Of a DNA stretch of 64,000 nt, positions 16,394 through 24,942 are shown piece after piece (the first letter of the stretch is position 1; each line of letters starts with the position of its first letter). Source of the DNA: Sutcliffiella horikoshii DSM 8719 (lineage in GTDB: Bacteria > Bacillota > Bacilli > Bacillales > Bacillaceae_I); contig LQXN01000054.1 in NCBI GenBank assembly GCA_001648575.1, positions 26,016 to 90,015 of the forward strand, given 5' to 3'. The position numbers were made by a program, and so were the translations under genes. A model generated the notes under the pieces. The model had not been told where the DNA came from. It made no database searches and saw nothing but the letters and a program-made list of their open reading frames with translations.

Positions 16394-16744
16394 TTATCTT
16401 ATTAAGGGGTTCAACCCAGCAGTTTCCATATAATCTTTTCCCCAATTATACATAGCATCGAGAATCGGCATCAAACTTCTTCCTTGTTCAGTAAGGGAGT
16501 ATTCTACTTTTGGAGGAACCACGGGATAGACTTCGCGGTTTACAATCAAGTCTTCTTCCAGTTCTCGCAATTGATTGACTAGCATCCTCTGCGTGATCCC
16601 TGGCATAAGAGCTTTCAATTCACCAAATCGCTTCGTTCCCTCTTTTCCTAGATGCCATAGTATAAGCATCTTCCATTTACCACCGATAACGGAAAGAGTT
16701 AATTCTTTTTCACAATTAAACACCTTTTCCTCCATTCGCGACAT
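16394..16744 (-). CDS. hxlR: HxlR-type winged-helix regulator, probable formaldehyde-responsive regulator of the hxl cluster
   Basis: 116 aa. HxlR/DUF24 domain: [22 protein letters not shown] at the start of the [28 protein letters not shown] recognition region, and [14 protein letters not shown] wing. The N-terminal cysteine (residue 10, FNCEKE) is the conserved redox/electrophile-sensing cysteine of this family. In B. subtilis HxlR activates hxlAB on formaldehyde. Here it lies beside zwf-gnd/hxlAB, and the same 12-bp palindrome is found upstream of hxlR and in the zwf/hxlA region. GGAGGTGATGTGAA precedes the ATG. Confidence 0.88.
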   Translation of the reverse strand: MSRMEEKVFNCEKELTLSVIGGKWKMLILWHLGKEGTKRFGELKALMPGITQRMLVNQLRELEEDLIVNREVYPVVPPKVEYSLTEQGRSLMPILDAMYNWGKDYMETAGLNPLIR

Positions 16745-16776
16745 TTCACATCACCTCCATATTTATTATAGTCCAT

Positions 16777-16816
16777 AGTATACTTTTTTCACTAAATAAT
16801 ATATAAGTCCGTACTT
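16777..16816. promoter_or_regulatory. hxlR upstream region with palindromic box
   Basis: AAGTCCGTACTT (16805-16816) is the third copy of the palindrome also found at 19368 and 19640. AGTATACTTTTT (16777-16788) recurs exactly at 19611-19622 in the zwf/hxlA intergenic region. Suggests autoregulation. Confidence 0.55.
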
Positions 16817-16884
16817 GTTATATCCTTCCATACAACATATTCATTGTTTTCATTACCATCTAACAACTAACAGATGTATTTCTG

Positions 16885-17778
16885 TTAGTTTTTTTCAACA
16901 CCATGTCCACCAAATTCGTTTCTTAATGCAGCTACTACTTTACCTGTAAAAGTATCATTATCTAATGAACGGTAACGCATCAAAAGCGACATTGCGATAA
17001 CAGGAGTGGCTGCTTGTAAATCTAAAGCTGTTTCAACTGTCCATTTCCCTTCACCAGAAGAGTGCATAATCCCTTTAATTTCATCTAGATTTGCATCTTT
17101 TGAAAATGCACGTTCAGTCAATTCCATGAGCCATGAACGAATAACGGAACCGTTATTCCACACTCTAGCCACTTTTTCGTAGTCAAAATCGAATTCGCTC
17201 TTTTCTAATACCTCGAATCCTTCACCGATTGCTGCCATCATACCGTATTCAATTCCATTGTGGACCATTTTTAAGAAATGGCCGCTCCCTGCTTTACCAG
17301 CATAGATATATCCGTTTTCGACAGCTGTATCCTTAAAAATAGGTTCCACGATTCTCCAGGCTTCAGGGTCTCCACCAATCATATAACATGCTCCATTACG
17401 AGCACCTTCCATTCCACCAGAAGTGCCGGCATCCATGAAGTGAATCCCTACTTCCTTTAGCTGGTTGTATCGGCGGATGGATTCCTTATAATGAGAATTC
17501 CCAGCTTCAATTACGATATCCCCAGCACTTAATAATGGTGTCATTTCATCAATTACCGAATCCACTACAGCATGAGGAACCATAATCCATACAATTCTTG
17601 GTTTTTCTAATGATTCAACAAGTTCTTTTAAATCAGATGTACCTTGAGCACCGTGGTTCTTCATTTCTTCAACGGAACTTCTATTTACATCGAATGCTAC
17701 TACTTCGTGCTTGTTATCAATTAAATTTTGACCTAAGTTCAATCCCATTTTTCCTAATCCAATTAATCCAACTTTCAT
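16885..17778 (-). CDS. gnd: 6-phosphogluconate dehydrogenase, decarboxylating (short YqeC-type)
   Basis: 297 aa from the ATG at 17778 (AGGAGG 8 bp upstream), the length of B. subtilis YqeC. N-terminal Rossmann motif GLIGLGKMGLNLGQNLI, substrate-binding DAGTSGGMEGARNGACYMIGG near residue 120, and catalytic KMVHNGIEYGMM near residue 180. Converts 6-phosphogluconate to ribulose 5-phosphate and CO2. Follows zwf by 48 bp on the same strand. With HxlAB it closes a formaldehyde-oxidising ribulose-monophosphate cycle. Short-form enzymes are often NAD-preferring (family knowledge). Confidence 0.93.
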   Translation of the reverse strand: MKVGLIGLGKMGLNLGQNLIDNKHEVVAFDVNRSSVEEMKNHGAQGTSDLKELVESLEKPRIVWIMVPHAVVDSVIDEMTPLLSAGDIVIEAGNSHYKESIRRYNQLKEVGIHFMDAGTSGGMEGARNGACYMIGGDPEAWRIVEPIFKDTAVENGYIYAGKAGSGHFLKMVHNGIEYGMMAAIGEGFEVLEKSEFDFDYEKVARVWNNGSVIRSWLMELTERAFSKDANLDEIKGIMHSSGEGKWTVETALDLQAATPVIAMSLLMRYRSLDNDTFTGKVVAALRNEFGGHGVEKN

Positions 17779-17826
17779 GTTCATTTCCTCCTAAGATAAT
17801 CTAAAAATATACTTCATTTTTTATTA

Positions 17827-19284
17827 CTACCACCATTTATATCCTTCCTCTGCCAATAATCGATGGGAAGCATCTGGTCCTGTTGACCCTGATGGATATA
17901 TTTGAAGGGGAATTGTATTTTCCTCAAAAGCCTCTAAGATGGGCTGTACCCATTTCCAAGACAATTCTACTTCTTTCCAATGCGCAAAGAATGTTGAGTC
18001 GCCACGCATTGCATCGTAAATTAAACGCTCATACGCTTCAGGAACATCTGCTTGTTTAGAAGAAAAATCAACACTGACTGGTTCGATTTTTCCATTGTTT
18101 AATGGATTTTTACTATTTAATTGTAATGAAACACTTTCGTTTGGATTGATTTCAATCACTAAAAGATTTGGGGCAGTTTCTTCTTCTTGAGTCCTGTATA
18201 AATCCTTTGATGTATTTTTGAATTCAATCACAATTCTGGTGGATTTCTCTGTCATTCTTTTTCCTGTACGGATATAGAAAGGAACCCCTCTCCAAAAATC
18301 ATCATCCACATATAGACGGGCAGCCACAAATGTGTCAATTAGTGAAGAAGGAGCAACATCAGGTTCTCCTGTATATCCAACAACTGGTTTTCCTTGGATT
18401 TCACCAGGAGCATATTGGCCTCGAATCACATGATTCACCACATCCTCTTTCTTTAATGGACGCAGTGATTCTATTATTTTTCTCTTTTCATTGCGGATCT
18501 CTTCTGCACTTATTTGTTTTGGCAGCTGCATTGCTGTCATCATCAACATTTGCAGCATATGGTTTTGAAACATGTCGCGAATAGCCCCGGCATTATCATA
18601 ATAACCAGCTCTCTCTTCAACCCCAACTGTTTCGGCTGAAGTAATTTGCACATTTGCAACGTATCGGTTGTTCCATAATGCTTGAAGCACTGGATTTGCA
18701 AACCCTAACGCTTCCAGGTTTTGTACCATTGGTTTTCCAAGATAGTGGTCGATGCGAAATATTTCTTCTTCATCGAAAGCTTTGCTTAGTTTATCGTTTA
18801 ATTCTTGAGCTGATTTTAAGTCATGCCCAAAAGGTTTTTCGATAATTAGACGTTTCCAACCATTAGTAGAACCTAGACCACTCTCTTTAATGTTGGAAGC
18901 AATCACATTAAAAAGCTCTGGAGCAACAGATAGGTAGAACATACGATTTTCTGGAATATTCAATTCTTCTTCACGTTGTTTAACGAGTTCAAGTAATCCT
19001 TTATATCCTTCAGCCTTGATAGCATCTACATGGCTATAACGAAAGGCACGGATAAACACTTCAAGGTTTGAATCGTCATGTAGTGATCGTCTAGAAAATC
19101 CTTTTAAAGAATCTTTCACATGTTTTTGGAAATCAGTATCTGATAATTCTCCTCTGCCCACCCCGATAATGGAGATGGGCAGAGGTAATTTTTTATCCAA
19201 AAATAAATTATATAGAGCAGGGAAGATTTTTCTTTTTGCTAAGTCCCCTGTCGCCCCAAATAAGACAAATGTCATTGCCTCCAT
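17827..19284 (-). CDS. zwf: Glucose-6-phosphate 1-dehydrogenase
   Basis: 485 aa. VLFGATGDLAKRKIFPALYNL at the N-terminus is the NADP-binding site; RIDHYLGKPMVQNL near residue 180 contains the active-site Asp-His pair; IIEKPFGHDL precedes it. Family-typical length. GGAGG lies 8 bp before the ATG. First gene of a zwf-gnd operon divergent from hxlA-hxlB. In this context it feeds glucose 6-phosphate made from formaldehyde-derived fructose 6-phosphate into oxidative decarboxylation, giving reduced cofactor. Confidence 0.95.
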   Translation of the reverse strand: MEAMTFVLFGATGDLAKRKIFPALYNLFLDKKLPLPISIIGVGRGELSDTDFQKHVKDSLKGFSRRSLHDDSNLEVFIRAFRYSHVDAIKAEGYKGLLELVKQREEELNIPENRMFYLSVAPELFNVIASNIKESGLGSTNGWKRLIIEKPFGHDLKSAQELNDKLSKAFDEEEIFRIDHYLGKPMVQNLEALGFANPVLQALWNNRYVANVQITSAETVGVEERAGYYDNAGAIRDMFQNHMLQMLMMTAMQLPKQISAEEIRNEKRKIIESLRPLKKEDVVNHVIRGQYAPGEIQGKPVVGYTGEPDVAPSSLIDTFVAARLYVDDDFWRGVPFYIRTGKRMTEKSTRIVIEFKNTSKDLYRTQEEETAPNLLVIEINPNESVSLQLNSKNPLNNGKIEPVSVDFSSKQADVPEAYERLIYDAMRGDSTFFAHWKEVELSWKWVQPILEAFEENTIPLQIYPSGSTGPDASHRLLAEEGYKWW

Positions 19285-19792
19285 TTAACCTACCTCCAAA
19301 AATTTCAGTATTTCGTGAAACATTGTTGCAACAAGATGTAAGTATAATACCTACATTTCTCAAATGGAAGTACGCACTTTTTATTTAAATAGTGTTAAAA
19401 AAATTACATACTAACAAAATGTATACTATAAGAAATAAACTCTTCTATTTAAGTGTTAAAAAAATTAAAAGCCAGGGTGAGGATCCTCTCCTTGGCCACA
19501 AACATATATGATATTAATTTTTTGAGAACAGTTTTTTTATGTGTTGAAGCTTTGGGCATAATAAGCGGGCTATTTAAACGGGAGGTGTCACAAACAGCGA
19601 TTGGTCTTACAGTATACTTTTTAGCACTATGTAAATTAAAAGTGCGTACTTTTAATATTTAATCATACGTTATATACTTGCAATTGTTCAGTGAGAGGCC
19701 ATGATATTCCTTATTACTTGCAGGTAGATAGTGCACTATAAGGAGAAGTTATCGCTGTTCAAAAATAAAAAAAATTATAGGAGTGAATATAG
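19285..19792. promoter_or_regulatory. Divergent zwf / hxlA control region
   Basis: 508 bp between divergent operons. Contains two copies of one box in opposite orientation: AAGTACGCACTTTT (19368-19381), about 85 bp before zwf, and AAAAGTGCGTACTT (19638-19651), about 140 bp before hxlA. The second is the centre of the perfect inverted repeat TTAAAAGT-gcgt-ACTTTTAA (19636-19655). Also holds AGTATACTTTTT (19611-19622), a direct repeat GTGTTAAAAAAATTA (about 19391 and 19453), and a large palindrome centred on GGATCC near 19482. Inferred HxlR operators. Confidence 0.65.
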
Positions 19793-20425
19793 ATGGAATT
19801 ACAATTAGCATTAGATTTAGTAAATATTCCAGAAGCAATTGAGTTAGTTAAAGAAGTGGAGGATCACATTGATATCGTCGAAATCGGCACACCGGTTGTA
19901 ATCAATGAAGGACTTCATGCAGTAAAAGCAGTAAAAGAAGCATTCCCTAACTTAAAGGTATTAGCAGACCTTAAAATCATGGATGCAGCTGGTTATGAAG
20001 TAATGAAAGCTTCTGAAGCAGGTGCTGATATCGTGACAATTCTTGGAACTGCTGAAGATATGTCCATTAAAGGTGCTGTGGAAGAAGCGAAAAAACAAGG
20101 TAAAAAAATCCTTGTTGATATGATTGCGGTTAAAGACCTTGCTGGTCGTGCAAAAGAAGTGGACGCTATGGGCGTTGATTATATTTGTGTTCATACTGGC
20201 TACGATCTTCAAGCAGTTGGAAAGAACTCTTTTGAAGATTTACAAACCATCAAAAGTGTTGTAAAAAATGCTAAAACTGCAATCGCAGGTGGTATTAAGT
20301 TAGAAACACTTCCAGAAGTCATCAAAGTACAACCAGACCTTGTCATTGTAGGTGGCGGGATTACTGGCCAAGCTGATAAAAAAGCTGCTGCTGCCAAAAT
20401 GCAACAAATGATTAACCAAGGGTAA
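19793..20425 (+). CDS. hxlA: 3-hexulose-6-phosphate synthase
   Basis: 210 aa, OMP-decarboxylase-superfamily TIM barrel. MELQLALDLVNIPEAIEL, VEIGTPVVINEGLHAVKA, LADLKIMDAAGYEV (the conserved DxKxxD-type metal and substrate site) and GGIKLETLPEVIKVQPDLVIVGGGITGQAD are all characteristic. Condenses formaldehyde with ribulose 5-phosphate to hexulose 6-phosphate. AGGAGTGAATATAG precedes the ATG. Eight bases separate it from hxlB. Confidence 0.96.
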   Translation: MELQLALDLVNIPEAIELVKEVEDHIDIVEIGTPVVINEGLHAVKAVKEAFPNLKVLADLKIMDAAGYEVMKASEAGADIVTILGTAEDMSIKGAVEEAKKQGKKILVDMIAVKDLAGRAKEVDAMGVDYICVHTGYDLQAVGKNSFEDLQTIKSVVKNAKTAIAGGIKLETLPEVIKVQPDLVIVGGGITGQADKKAAAAKMQQMINQG

Positions 20426-20433
20426 TTCAAATC

Positions 20434-20991
20434 ATGAATACAACTCAATACCTAGCTGAAATCATAAAAGAGTTAAATCGCTCCGTAGATTTAATTTCGA
20501 ATGATGAAGCTGAAAAACTAGTTAATGGGATTCTTGAATCAAAAAAAATCTTTGTTGCTGGCGCAGGTAGATCTGGATTTATGGCCAAATCATTCGCCAT
20601 GCGAATGATGCACATGGGGATAGATGCCTATGTGATTGGCGAAACAGTAACCCCTAACTTTGAAGAAGATGACATCTTAATCATTGGATCAGGTTCAGGA
20701 GAAACAAAAGGTTTAGTTTCCATGGCTGAGAAGGCAAAAAGCATCGGTGGGACTATTGCAGCTGTAACGATTTTCCCTGAGTCCACTATTGGACAATTAG
20801 CGGATATCACCATTAAGTTGCCTGGCTCACCTAAAGATCAGTCAGAGAGTGACTTTAAGACGATTCAACCAATGGGCTCATTATTTGAGCAAACACTTTT
20901 ACTATTTTACGACGCTGTGATTCTTCGGTTCATGGAGAAAAAAGGGTTGGATACCAATAAAATGTACGGTAAACACGCCAACTTAGAATAG
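20434..20991 (+). CDS. hxlB: 6-phospho-3-hexuloisomerase
   Basis: 185-aa SIS-domain isomerase. IFVAGAGRSGFMAKSFAMRMMHMG (sugar-phosphate binding) near residue 40, IIGSGSGETKGLVSMAEKAKSIGG near 85, and the C-terminal catalytic-region FEQTLLLFYDAVILRFME near 150 match HxlB/PHI. Isomerises hexulose 6-phosphate to fructose 6-phosphate, completing formaldehyde fixation. Cotranscribed with hxlA; followed by a hairpin terminator. Confidence 0.96.
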   Translation: MNTTQYLAEIIKELNRSVDLISNDEAEKLVNGILESKKIFVAGAGRSGFMAKSFAMRMMHMGIDAYVIGETVTPNFEEDDILIIGSGSGETKGLVSMAEKAKSIGGTIAAVTIFPESTIGQLADITIKLPGSPKDQSESDFKTIQPMGSLFEQTLLLFYDAVILRFMEKKGLDTNKMYGKHANLE

Positions 20992-21017
20992 ATATATTAT
21001 TCCTCGAGTTCTAAATA

Positions 21018-21059
21018 GGAAAGACCGCAACTGTTTTCATGCAAGTTTGCGGTCTTTCT
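21018..21059 (+). terminator. Terminator of hxlAB
   Basis: GGAAAGACCGCAA (21018-21030) pairs with TTTGCGGTCTTTC (21046-21058). T tail short, but the stem is strong and lies between hxlB and yoxD. Confidence 0.75.
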
Positions 21060-21102
21060 GCTAGAATAAACTACTATTTGTAATTTTTTTAGGAGTGATA
21101 AA

Positions 21103-21822
21103 ATGATTTCTTTAAATGGAAAAACTGCAATAGTTACTGGCGCAGGAAGAGGCATTGGCCGAGCTACTGCTATCGCCTTAGCCAAAGAAGGCGTTCATTT
21201 AGGCCTAATCGGCTTAAGTATGTCTAATCTTGAAAAGGTAGCTGCTGAACTAGCACAATTTGATGTTAAGGTTTCTGCAGCAACAGCAGATGTGACCGAT
21301 CTTGAATCCGTGACCCATGCTGTTGAACATATCAAATCAGACCTAGGCCCAATTGATATCCTAATCAACAATGCTGGTGTTGCTAAATTTGGTGGGTTCC
21401 TTGATCTAACACCAGAAGAATGGGAAAAAATCATCCAAGTCAATTTAATGGGTGTGTATAATGTAACAAGAGCAGCATTACCAGGAATGATCGAAAGAAA
21501 ATCAGGAGATATCATCAATATTTCTTCATCTGCCGGCCAAAAAGGTGCTCCTGTTACAAGTGCTTACAGTGCTTCTAAATTCGCTGTATTAGGGCTAACA
21601 GAATCACTTATGCTAGAAGTAAGAAAACATAATGTCCGTGTCACTGCTTTAACACCGAGTACGGTCGTTACAGATTTAGCGATTGATACAAATCTTGTTA
21701 AAGGCAATGAAGAAAACGTGATGCACCCAGAAGACCTTGCAGAATTAGTCGTGGCTAGTTTAAAATTCAATCCAAGAGTATTCGTTAAAACAGCTGGATT
21801 ATGGTCTACAAATCCATCATAA
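21103..21822 (+). CDS. yoxD: Short-chain dehydrogenase/reductase, YoxD-like
   Basis: 239-aa classical [23 protein letters not shown] is the TGxxxGIG cofactor site; NNAG near residue 88, catalytic Ser in INISSSAGQ, and YSASK (Tyr-Lys) near residue 153 complete the active site. The sequence and the ending [10 protein letters not shown] closely resemble B. subtilis YoxD. Annotated generally as 3-oxoacyl-ACP-reductase-like, with unknown substrate. Preceded by AGGAGTGATAAA and separated from hxlAB by a terminator, so a role in formaldehyde metabolism is not implied. Confidence 0.88.
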   Translation: MISLNGKTAIVTGAGRGIGRATAIALAKEGVHLGLIGLSMSNLEKVAAELAQFDVKVSAATADVTDLESVTHAVEHIKSDLGPIDILINNAGVAKFGGFLDLTPEEWEKIIQVNLMGVYNVTRAALPGMIERKSGDIINISSSAGQKGAPVTSAYSASKFAVLGLTESLMLEVRKHNVRVTALTPSTVVTDLAIDTNLVKGNEENVMHPEDLAELVVASLKFNPRVFVKTAGLWSTNPS

Positions 21823-21824
21823 AA

Positions 21825-21850
21825 AGAAGCAGATCCTATGGTCTGCTTCT
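21825..21850. terminator. yoxD terminator hairpin, left copy of a 26-bp direct repeat
   Basis: AGAAGCAGAT...GTCTGCTTCT hairpin right after the yoxD stop. Repeated with one mismatch at 22061-22086, where it is followed by TTTTTC. The pair brackets the 210-bp element. Confidence 0.8.
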
Positions 21851-22060
21851 CAGTGTGTAGACAAAGTTCAAATATAATAAATTTCTCTAGTTGATTGCAG
21901 TGGAAGGCGCGAAGACTCCCGCGGGAGGAAGGGACATGTAAGACCCCGCAGGCGTAGCCGAGGAGGCTTACGGACCGCCCGCAGGAAAGCGGAGCGCCTG
22001 GAACGAAAATCAACTGTTCCAACAGATAACTTAACTATTTCTTAGTTTGTCAACAGTCTG
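21851..22060. mobile_element. 210-bp MITE-like element, copy 2
   Basis: Starts CAGTGTGTAGACAAAGTT and ends (other strand) CAGACTGTTGACAAACT, giving imperfect terminal inverted repeats. Opposite orientation to the copy at 14137-14348 and nearly equal length (210 versus 212). Contains palindromic repeat copy D. Non-coding. Flanked by a 26-bp duplicated terminator. Confidence 0.75.
21889..22015. repeat. Palindromic intergenic repeat, copy D (inverted orientation)
   Basis: Outer arms AGTTGATT/AATCAACT, stem GGCGC/GCGCC, stem CGCGGG/CCCGC, apical stem GTAAG/CTTAC around the reverse of the common loop (GTAGCCGAGGAGG). Lies inside the 210-bp element. Confidence 0.85.
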
Positions 22061-22086
22061 AGAAGCAGATTCTATGGTCTGCTTCT
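22061..22086 (+). terminator. yoxD terminator hairpin, right copy
   Basis: Second copy of the 26-bp hairpin, with the T run TTTTTC that the original terminator would have had. Marks the far edge of the inserted element. Confidence 0.8.
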
Positions 22087-22269
22087 TTTTCTTTAGTTCG
22101 TACAAAATACCATATGTATGACTGAACAAAGGCCAATACTTTCTCTAAGATTGTTTTCTGTGCTAAGCGTATAGTATAAGCATTTGACCGTGTAGGAAAA
22201 AAAAGAAAAAAGGGCGAGTAACCGCTAAATTCACTTGGCGGTTTTTTGGTTTTTACGTCTTTTTCTGAT

Positions 22270-22299
22270 GGTATAAATTGGCTGAAACAGAACATAATA
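22270..22299 (+). promoter_or_regulatory. Candidate SigG promoter of the gerA-type operon
   Basis: GGTATA (22270-22275), 17-bp spacer, CATAATA (22293-22299), close to the SigG pattern TGnATA/CATwmTA. Lies about 40 bp before the first receptor gene. GerA-type operons are SigG-dependent in the forespore. A terminator-like hairpin (AACCGC...GCGGTT plus T run) ends near 22248. Confidence 0.55.
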
Positions 22300-22344
22300 T
22301 CAATGGTGTAAATACATAATTATCTTATTAGGAGATTGATGTTT

Positions 22345-23820
22345 ATGTTTAAGAAGTGGACGAGTTCAGGGGTAGGTAATAACACAGAGCAAGCCCTAAA
22401 TACACCTATCACACTAGAGAATATCCTTGATCGCGTAGACAATATGGAAGACGCTGAAATAATAGAACATCAATCCACTCATGTTTCGACAATTATACTG
22501 GTATACATAAGAACATTGATTGAAAACGAAAGGTTGAATGAATCTGTCATTCAACCATTACTGAGCTGCAGCAATGAAAATCAATTGGAATGTATTTCCT
22601 CCTCCAAAATTACAGAAATTTTAACCCTGGAAGAGGCCGAAAAACAATTGATGCTGGGATCCATCCTTATTTTTGACACCAGTGTAAATAAATGGTGTTC
22701 AGTCGATCTTAAAGATCCATCAGGAAGAGGGATAGAAACCTCTGAAACAGAAACAATTCTTTATGGAGCAAAGGACAGTTTCACTGAAAACATAGAACAG
22801 AATATAGCATTGATTCGAAGAAGGCTGCCAATAACAGCCTTGAAAACAGAAAAATTCACGGTAGGATCACTCACTGAGACAAATGTTGTCTTAATGTATC
22901 TCGAAGGTATAACGAACCCTAAATTCATTACGATTGCCAGGGAGAAAATCAAAAATGTCAATTATGACCAAATTCTTGACTCCTCCCAACTAGCAGCTTT
23001 TATGGAAGATTACACACATACTGTCTTTCCACAATTTCAACAAACTGACCGTCCTGATGTGTGTGCCTTCGCACTTGGCGTTGGTAAACTTGTCATACTT
23101 GTCGATAATACACCGTTTGCTCTGAATGCTCCAATCACCTTTTTCCATTTATTCCAATCACCTGAAGATTATATTAATCGTTGGATTGTTGCAAGCTTCT
23201 TGCGGATCATAAGATATTTAAGTTTCATGCTCTCCTTACTGATGGTTCCACTATATGTCGCGTTAACGACACATCATTATCAGATGATTCCCTTGCAAAT
23301 TTTATTCGTCCTTGTGGATACGAGAAGTCAATTGCCACTAAGCCCGTTTTGGGAATCGCTCATTATGTTGGTGACAATTGAAATTATTAAAGAAGCAAGT
23401 CTAAGAATGCCTACGAAATCTGGTCAAACATTAGGTGTCATCGGTGGTATTGTCATTGGACAGGCAGCTGTAGAAGCAGGGTTCGCTAGTCAAGTTCTGA
23501 TCGTTTTGGTAGGTATTTCTGCAATCGCTTCGTTTCTAGTGCCGAATTATTTGATGTCCAAAGCCAACACTTTTATACAGTTCATACTATTGATCCTTGC
23601 TTCTTTTCTTGGAGTAATGGGCATTTTCATGGGCATGCTTTTACTTTTTGTCCATATGAACGCACTTACTTCCTTGAAACAGCCATATTTAGTCCCTGTG
23701 GCACCTTTTTATGGAAAAGATTGGATTGATCTATTTATTCGTGGACCATTGAAATGGATGAAAACAAGGCCAGAGTCTCTTCATCCTTTACAGAAATGGC
23801 GTTATAGCCGAAGGAGATAA
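22345..23820 (+). CDS. Spore germination receptor subunit A (GerAA/GerKA type)
   Basis: 491 aa. The start is the ATG at 22345, 9 bp after AGGAGA; TTG at 22336 and ATG at 22339 sit too close to it. Soluble N-terminal domain (about 1-270, with VYIRTLIENERLNESVI and ALIRRRLPITALKTEKFTVGSLT), then about five membrane segments (LSFMLSLLMVPLYVALTTHHY ... FILLILASFLGVMGIFMGMLLLF). Spore inner-membrane component that, with B and C subunits, senses nutrients. Five bases before the B gene. Confidence 0.93.
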   Translation: MFKKWTSSGVGNNTEQALNTPITLENILDRVDNMEDAEIIEHQSTHVSTIILVYIRTLIENERLNESVIQPLLSCSNENQLECISSSKITEILTLEEAEKQLMLGSILIFDTSVNKWCSVDLKDPSGRGIETSETETILYGAKDSFTENIEQNIALIRRRLPITALKTEKFTVGSLTETNVVLMYLEGITNPKFITIAREKIKNVNYDQILDSSQLAAFMEDYTHTVFPQFQQTDRPDVCAFALGVGKLVILVDNTPFALNAPITFFHLFQSPEDYINRWIVASFLRIIRYLSFMLSLLMVPLYVALTTHHYQMIPLQILFVLVDTRSQLPLSPFWESLIMLVTIEIIKEASLRMPTKSGQTLGVIGGIVIGQAAVEAGFASQVLIVLVGISAIASFLVPNYLMSKANTFIQFILLILASFLGVMGIFMGMLLLFVHMNALTSLKQPYLVPVAPFYGKDWIDLFIRGPLKWMKTRPESLHPLQKWRYSRRR

Positions 23821-23825
23821 TCCCA

Positions 23826-24941
23826 TTGACTGAATTTTCATTGTTCGAGAAAACCTCTTCGTATGACGGTGTTTATATGACTTTTATGGTCAACAGGATC
23901 CAAATGCTATATTTTGCGATCATCATGCCAGTTTTTCTCATATACCCCTATATGATTTGGGTGATTGTCATCGTAGGCGGACTATCACAGGTCAGTATAT
24001 TCATGTTATCGAAATGGTTTACTTCCAAGTATGCATCCAAAGGCTACGAAGGTTTTGTAGATCTTTTCGGTGAGCGTATGGTACGGTTACTTTCTTTCAT
24101 CGGAATCGGTTTCATTTTATTAAAAGTAACAGTAATCACACTCGGATATGTAGAAGTAGTACAACATTTTATCTTCCCTTCATTGAATACGAATTGGATG
24201 ATCCTTTTCATTTTGCTTATTTGCTGGTATATTGCTTCACTAGGGATGGACAGTACGATCCGTTTCATCGTCATCGCTTTTTTGTTTACAGCTCCAATGT
24301 TCTTGTTATTATTGAACTTCCCTTTTCAGCCTTTTGCCACTATACATGATCTATTTCCGTTAATACCATATGAATGGACGATGAAATCATGGAAAAGTGT
24401 GCTGTTTATATGGTCCGCCTTTTCTGGGCCAGAATATTTGGTTTTACTTGCACCTTGGTTCAATACGAGAGAAAAAATCCTCAAATACATGACGATTGGA
24501 AATACATTTACCGTTTTTGAATATGTGTTTATATTCATTGCCTCTTTGTTTTTTTTCGGATCACATTATCTTAGAGAAAACAAATTGCCGTTGATGGAAA
24601 TGATACGCTACCTGAATTCTCCAGTGTTTGAGCGAATTGATATAATATTTATCTCTGTATACTTATTTCACTTTGTATTCGCCATATCAATCTTCCTGTT
24701 ACTTTTTTATGGTGCCATTCGTATCACTCTGAAAAAATCGAAAGGTCAAACGACTCGATCAGGATTTGCATTATGTTGTTCCATATTTATCCTTTGTTTA
24801 ATGCTACTAAATGAATTATTTTGGAAAAATGCAACTGATCAAAACATTTTGTTGGAACTAGAGATATGGGCAGGAGCACTCACTTATTTATTCGTACCAT
24901 TACTTCTTTTCCTCTCTTTAAAGCGAAAGGTCCGTGACTAG
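23826..24941 (+). CDS. Spore germination receptor subunit B, amino-acid-permease fold (GerAB/GerKB type)
   Basis: 371 aa, about ten transmembrane segments, APC-superfamily germinant-binding subunit. TTG start at 23826, supported by AAGGAG nine bases upstream; no better ATG exists. Hydrophobic stretches such as MLYFAIIMPVFLIYPYMIWVIVIVGGL and LSFIGIGFILLKVTVITLGYVEVV run through the length. Normal size for GerAB. Ligand unknown. Confidence 0.93.
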   Translation: MTEFSLFEKTSSYDGVYMTFMVNRIQMLYFAIIMPVFLIYPYMIWVIVIVGGLSQVSIFMLSKWFTSKYASKGYEGFVDLFGERMVRLLSFIGIGFILLKVTVITLGYVEVVQHFIFPSLNTNWMILFILLICWYIASLGMDSTIRFIVIAFLFTAPMFLLLLNFPFQPFATIHDLFPLIPYEWTMKSWKSVLFIWSAFSGPEYLVLLAPWFNTREKILKYMTIGNTFTVFEYVFIFIASLFFFGSHYLRENKLPLMEMIRYLNSPVFERIDIIFISVYLFHFVFAISIFLLLFYGAIRITLKKSKGQTTRSGFALCCSIFILCLMLLNELFWKNATDQNILLELEIWAGALTYLFVPLLLFLSLKRKVRD

Positions 24942-24942
24942 T

